Shown here one piece after another: positions 60,501-64,000 of a stretch of DNA of 64,000 nucleotides (its first letter is position 1; each line of letters opens with the position of its first letter). This DNA is from Myxococcales bacterium (GTDB lineage Bacteria; Myxococcota_A; Polyangia; Polyangiales; Ga0077539): positions 1-64,000 of the forward strand of contig JAEUKI010000077.1 in assembly GCA_016793325.1 (NCBI GenBank). Direction: 5' to 3'. A program made the translations under genes and the position numbers. The notes under the pieces were generated by a model. The model made no database searches. It saw only the letters and a program-made list of their open reading frames with translations, and had not been told where the DNA came from.

Positions 60501-61103
60501 ATGAACGCATCGCTTCTTCGTTCTGCCTCGAGCGCGCTCACGCTCGTCCTCGCGCTCACCACGACACACTGCGAAAAACCCGCGCAGAGTCCTGCCGCGC
60601 GCCCCGAGCCTGCAACGACGAGCCCCGCGCGTCCCGCGACGCAGCCCGCGCAAGAGCCGACTCGAGCACAACAAGCGCCGAGGCCCGACGAAGCCCCGCG
60701 CGCGAACGAGCAGCCGGCGCAGCAGCCGGCGATCGCGCCAGGAGCGATTCCATCAGCGTTTTCACAGGATGGAACGCGACGAACCTGCGCACAGCTCGCG
60801 CCGCGCGAGGGCTTCGAGTGCGTCGAGACGCCCAACGGCCCGGTGCACGTCCTGTCGCAGCGCGCGCCGGCCAACGTCGATCCGTGCGCGAGCGCAGTGT
60901 GCCCCGAAGGCACGCGCTGCGAGTCGAGCGCGCAGAACATCGGCAACGCGGAGCATCGACTGCCGCACTGCGTGGCGACGCGCCCCCTCGCGAACTCGGG
61001 GCCGACGCGCGATCCGTGCGGGGGGTACTTGTGTCCGCTCGGGTATCACTGCACTGCGCCGGCGGACGCGCCGTACTGCGTTCCGCAGAGCGCTGGGTGG
61101 TGA
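60501..61103 (+). CDS. Cys-rich lipoprotein
   Basis: A 200-residue predicted lipoprotein (LVLALTTTHCEKPAQ, lipobox Cys24) with a Pro/Ala/Gln-rich spacer (25-90) and a C-terminal domain with repeated Cys patterns (DPCASAVCPEGTRCESSAQ, DPCGGYLCPLGYHCTAP) of the EGF/CxxGxxC type. Surface attachment and disulfide folding are likely; no enzymatic motif is visible. The ATG at 60501 is 91 bases after the divergent propeller gene start. It ends 3 bases before a convergent gene stop. Confidence 0.75.
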   Translation: MNASLLRSASSALTLVLALTTTHCEKPAQSPAARPEPATTSPARPATQPAQEPTRAQQAPRPDEAPRANEQPAQQPAIAPGAIPSAFSQDGTRRTCAQLAPREGFECVETPNGPVHVLSQRAPANVDPCASAVCPEGTRCESSAQNIGNAEHRLPHCVATRPLANSGPTRDPCGGYLCPLGYHCTAPADAPYCVPQSAGW

Positions 61104-61106
61104 GCG

Positions 61107-62234
61107 TCAGCGACGGCGGCGAAGCTCGCTCGCGATGACAGCGCTCAGCGTCGCGGCGGCGCCGATGGCGAAGCTCACGAGCGCAAACGCGAGCGCCGAG
61201 GGCCCGACGAGCGCCGCGATCATCGTGGCGAACGCAAAGAAATCCCGCTTGAACATCGGGCGAAACGCGCCGAGCACCCGGGACGCGAGCGAGTCCTCGC
61301 GCGCGCCGCTCGCGTCGTGCTCCCCGAATCCGAGCGGGTACTTGAGCAGGTCGCCCGAGCCGATCGAGACGAGGTAGCGGTACTCGATCGCGCTCGCGAT
61401 CACGCCGATGAGCACGCCGACGAGCCCTGCCGCCCACACGATCGTGGGCGCGCCGAGCGCGCGAAGCCCGAGCGCAGCGCCCGTGAAGAACGAGTAGTTC
61501 GTCAGGTCGTCGCCGACGGTGTCGAGCCACTCGCCCGCGCGCGAGCCGCGAAACGTGAGCCGCGAGAGCTCGCCGTCGCATCCATCGAGGACGCTCTGCG
61601 CTTGAAAGAGCACCGCTCCCACGGCGAGTCCCGCGGGGCCGAAGAGCGCGGCGACGAGCCCGCTCGAGACGCCGAGCACGAGGATCGCGGCGGACACCTG
61701 GTTCGGCTCGAGCCCCGTGCGAACGAGCCTGCGCGTGAGCGCGAGCGAGATCCTTCGGTTGATCGCGCGCGAGACCCAACCGTCCTGCGGCTTGCGAAGC
61801 GAGGTGATGAGCGCGTTTTCGGCGCGGGCGGCCTCGGCGCTCGTTCGCGCGTACAAGACGACGCCGTGCGGCGCGCGCTCGGAGCCACGGCCGATGGACT
61901 CGAGCGTCGAGCCGGGGCGATCGGTCCGCGCGGCGACGACATCGAGCCCTTCGTGAACGCGGGCTTCGCCATCGGCGCTCAGCAGGGTGCGCAGCGCCTT
62001 GGGGTCGCACACGACGCCGTCACCCACGATGAGCGCTCCCCCGGCGGCCCACGCGCGCGCGCGCTCGACGGAGACCTTCAGTCGTTTGTCGTCGAGCCAC
62101 GACGGTTGCGTGTCCGAAATCACGAGGATGTGCTCGACGCCCGCGGACTGGAGCGACAGCGCGGCGCGCAAGCCCACGGGGATGCCGAGCACCTCGCGTT
62201 CGCCGAAATTACTGCAAATCACCACGCCGTTCAT
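61107..62234 (-). CDS. CDP-alcohol phosphotransferase with degenerate NTP-transferase-like N-terminal domain
   Basis: A 375-residue membrane protein. The catalytic motif is intact: Asp217, Asp220, Gly221, Ser224 (Ala in most), Arg225, Gly234, Asp238, Asp242. Several hydrophobic helices follow. Residues 1-150 form a soluble alpha/beta domain (MNGVVICSNFGEREVLGIPV, GALIVGDGVVCDPKALR, DVVAARTD) that resembles NTP-transferases but lacks their GxGxR and KP motifs. The domain order matches bifunctional inositol-phosphate cytidylyltransferase/phosphotransferases, suggesting inositol-lipid-like chemistry. The ATG at 62234 starts 4 bases after the GT stop. Confidence 0.85.
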   Translation of the reverse strand: MNGVVICSNFGEREVLGIPVGLRAALSLQSAGVEHILVISDTQPSWLDDKRLKVSVERARAWAAGGALIVGDGVVCDPKALRTLLSADGEARVHEGLDVVAARTDRPGSTLESIGRGSERAPHGVVLYARTSAEAARAENALITSLRKPQDGWVSRAINRRISLALTRRLVRTGLEPNQVSAAILVLGVSSGLVAALFGPAGLAVGAVLFQAQSVLDGCDGELSRLTFRGSRAGEWLDTVGDDLTNYSFFTGAALGLRALGAPTIVWAAGLVGVLIGVIASAIEYRYLVSIGSGDLLKYPLGFGEHDASGAREDSLASRVLGAFRPMFKRDFFAFATMIAALVGPSALAFALVSFAIGAAATLSAVIASELRRRR

Positions 62235-62238
62235 GACT

Positions 62239-63303
62239 TCATCCGCTCCGTCCAAACGCCGCTACCAGCTCGGCAGCGATCGAATCGTACGTGAACCCGC
62301 GCGCGTGCGCCCGCGCCTCCTCGCGGATGGCCTCGCCCCGCGCGTCGATCGCCCTGCGCCACGAAGCGGCTGCGTCCGCGAGGCGCTCGGGGTCGTCGAG
62401 CGCGAAGAAAAACGAGCGACCCTCGAACTCGGCGAGGTGGTGAACGGGCGGTCCGAGCAGCGGCGTTCCGTGCGAGAGCGCGAGCATCGCGGTGCCCGAC
62501 GTGAAGAACTGTCGATAGCCGAGGACCATCCCGTCCGCGGCGAGCACGAGGTCCGCGGTCTCGCTTCGTGAGAGAAATCCCTCGCGGATCTCGATTGCTT
62601 CGACGCCGCCCCTCGCCGCCACGAGCGCCGCGAGCGCGCGTGGATCCGAGGCGCGTCCGGCGACGACGAGGCGATCGGCTCCGCGGCAACCGCGGGCAAA
62701 CGCAGCTGCGACGCGATCGAAGCCCTTGTACGACTCGATCGCGCCGAAGCACACGAGCACGCGCTCGTCGGGAGCGAAGCCCATGCGCGCGCGGATCGTC
62801 GCGCGATCCGCGGTGGCGACGTAGTCGTCGAGCGCGTGCGGGTGCCCCGCGAGAACGAAGTCCCCACGAAATCCGAGGGCCCGCACCGAGGCTTCAGCGG
62901 ACGCGAAGTGCCCGTGCACGAGCGCACATCGCCTGAGAAACGCCTGACGAAACGCGATCGCCAGGTCCGGGTGCGGCTCGTCGTGCCCCACGAGGTTGTG
63001 CGCCGTCCAAGCGACCTTCACGCCGCGAAGGGCGAACGCGTCGAGCAGCGAAAAGAACCACACCGCGCGCGCGCGAGCCTTCGCGCGGGACGCATCGCGC
63101 AGCATCCACTCGGGCCAGTGCAGGTGCAACCAACGCGCGGACGACCGATCGAGCACGAGCTCGGCGAGGTACCGACGCGACCGCGACGAGACGCCGCGCC
63201 GTTCGAGCGATTCGGTCAGGCGCGTGAGGTAGGGATTTTCTTCGTACGGCCGAGGCCACGAGAGCAGTTGCACGGAGACGCCGCGCCGCGGTGTATACCG
63301 CAC
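62239..63303 (-). CDS. Glycosyltransferase (GT-B)
   Basis: A GT-B glycosyltransferase of about 354 residues, depending on the start. The N-terminal half has VQLLSWPRPYEENPYL, WLHLHWPEWML and KVAWTAHNLVGHD; the C-terminal donor half has LVCFGAIESYKGFDRVAAAF, LVVAGRASDPRALAALV and GYRQFFTSGTAMLALSHGTP. The start is uncertain: GTG at 63303 or 63273, neither with a clear ribosome site. It is in a unit with the CDP-alcohol phosphotransferase (4-base gap) and is divergent from the aminotransferase at the window edge, with only 10 bases between start codons. Confidence 0.82.
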   Translation of the reverse strand: MRYTPRRGVSVQLLSWPRPYEENPYLTRLTESLERRGVSSRSRRYLAELVLDRSSARWLHLHWPEWMLRDASRAKARARAVWFFSLLDAFALRGVKVAWTAHNLVGHDEPHPDLAIAFRQAFLRRCALVHGHFASAEASVRALGFRGDFVLAGHPHALDDYVATADRATIRARMGFAPDERVLVCFGAIESYKGFDRVAAAFARGCRGADRLVVAGRASDPRALAALVAARGGVEAIEIREGFLSRSETADLVLAADGMVLGYRQFFTSGTAMLALSHGTPLLGPPVHHLAEFEGRSFFFALDDPERLADAAASWRRAIDARGEAIREEARAHARGFTYDSIAAELVAAFGRSG

Positions 63304-63313
63304 GCCGTCGACG

Positions 63314-64000
63314 ATGACCCAAACACCCAACGCGATGATCACGTTGTCCGAGACCACGCTCGGAGAAGAAGAAGCCGCGGCCGCTGCGGCGGTGGTGCGA
63401 AGCGGATGGCTCACGCAGGGCGAGCGCGTCGCGGCGTTCGAGCGCGCGTTCGCAGAAATGGTGGGGACGCGTCACGCGATCGCCGTGGCGAACTGCACAG
63501 TGGCGCTCGAGCTCGCGCTCGAGGCCGTGGGGGTGCGCGCGGGGGACGAGGTGATCGTTCCCGCGTTGACGTTTGTGGCGACGGCGAACGCGGTGCGGAG
63601 GCTCGGCGCGGTTCCCGTGTTCGCCGACGTGACGAGCGAGGATGATTTGACGCTCTCGCCCGACGACGTCGCGAAGAAGGTGACCGCGAAGACCCGCGCG
63701 GTGTGCCCCGTGCACTACGCGGGCTGGGCTGCGGACGTCGACGCCCTCGCGCGCGCGGCGCCCAACGCGGCCATCGTCGAAGACTGCGCGCACGCGCCCG
63801 GCGCCACGCTGGGAGCGCGCGGCTGCGGCGCGCTCGGCGACGTGGGGGCGTTCTCGTTCTTCTCGAACAAGAACATGACCACCGGCGAAGGCGGGATGCT
63901 CACGACCCACGACGACGCCCTCGCCTCGTCGCTGCGCCTCATGCGCGCGCACGGAATGACGACGAGCACCCTCGATCGCCACCGAGGCCACGCGTACACC
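63314..64000 (+). CDS. DegT/DnrJ/EryC1/StrS aminotransferase (3' end cut by window)
   Basis: An open frame running off the right edge with 229 visible residues. Start MTQTPNAMITLSETTLGEEE; PLP/substrate blocks ANCTVALELALEAVG, VIVPALTFVATANAV, EDCAHAPGA, and Lys186 in FFSNKNMTTGEGGM as the Schiff-base lysine. Such enzymes transfer an amino group to a keto-sugar nucleotide. In this cluster it could aminate a CDP- or other NDP-4-keto-6-deoxy sugar; this is inference. The start is the ATG at 63314; an internal ATG seven codons later is possible. Confidence 0.92.
   Translation, partial: MTQTPNAMITLSETTLGEEEAAAAAAVVRSGWLTQGERVAAFERAFAEMVGTRHAIAVANCTVALELALEAVGVRAGDEVIVPALTFVATANAVRRLGAVPVFADVTSEDDLTLSPDDVAKKVTAKTRAVCPVHYAGWAADVDALARAAPNAAIVEDCAHAPGATLGARGCGALGDVGAFSFFSNKNMTTGEGGMLTTHDDALASSLRLMRAHGMTTSTLDRHRGHAYT

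Noticed and set aside
1..64000. CRISPR arrays, insertion sequences, integrases, rRNA
   Set aside because: No regularly spaced repeats, transposase or integrase motifs, or rRNA-like sequence were found on reading both strands.

Overview
The window is high-GC DNA, densely packed with genes, with many GTG starts, one TTG start and frequent 4-base ATGA/GTGA gene overlaps. It looks like a chromosomal segment of a Myxococcota bacterium, possibly of the Polyangia. The evidence is a FrzS-type pseudo-receiver/coiled-coil protein, a membrane Ser/Thr kinase, a PEGA-domain protein, several RCC1-repeat lipoproteins with Asp/Pro-rich linkers, a protein resembling the myxobacterial DUF2378 family, and the order pheS-pheT-ihfA-merR. 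I see no phage, insertion sequence, CRISPR array or rRNA. The only tRNA found is tRNA-Pro(GGG). No stretch over 300 bases lacks a gene; the longest gap is 39963-40196, which shows nothing recognisable.

Layout. 1-8.7 kb: a cut type IV pilin, a 2-oxoglutarate oxygenase, surE-apt, two tandem RCC1 lipoproteins, a dienoyl-CoA isomerase-like crotonase, a sterol-desaturase-family enzyme, a radical SAM protein and tRNA-Pro. 8.8-16.2 kb (all minus): phaR, then ECF sigma / anti-sigma / membrane protein, then pheS-pheT-ihfA-merR. 16.3-25.5 kb: a repeat protein, the FrzS-like protein, a transglutaminase/TPR lipoprotein, a translationally coupled GAF protein and cytoplasmic subtilase, and three proteins of unknown function. 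25.5-40 kb: a Tat-exported extradiol dioxygenase, an acyltransferase, an aldehyde dehydrogenase, the kinase, a third RCC1 lipoprotein, the PEGA protein, an acyl-CoA synthetase, a Cys-rich lipoprotein and MutS2.

40-50 kb: a Cys-less redoxin-like lipoprotein; a FliA-type sigma factor directly before a probable type III secretion inner-rod (SctI/YscI) homologue; a GH31 glycosidase coupled to a ROK sugar kinase; then a cassette of CDP-alcohol phosphatidyltransferase, sugar/alcohol-phosphate nucleotidyltransferase, and a nucleotidyltransferase fused to a HisC-like aminotransferase. This cassette looks like a route to an unusual (amino)alcohol-phosphate lipid head group or metabolite and is the most interesting system here. 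50-64 kb: surface-polysaccharide genes (GT4, GT2, an rfbF-like cytidylyltransferase, an rfbG-like dehydratase, an epimerase, a second CDP-alcohol phosphotransferase with a degenerate N-terminal domain, another GT, and a DegT/DnrJ aminotransferase running off the right edge), interspersed with a GATase, a CBS protein, TrmO and two lipoproteins.

A dispersed palindrome, TGACC-N3-GGTCA, occurs six times between 25.5 and 57.4 kb, far above chance, and no gene explains it.
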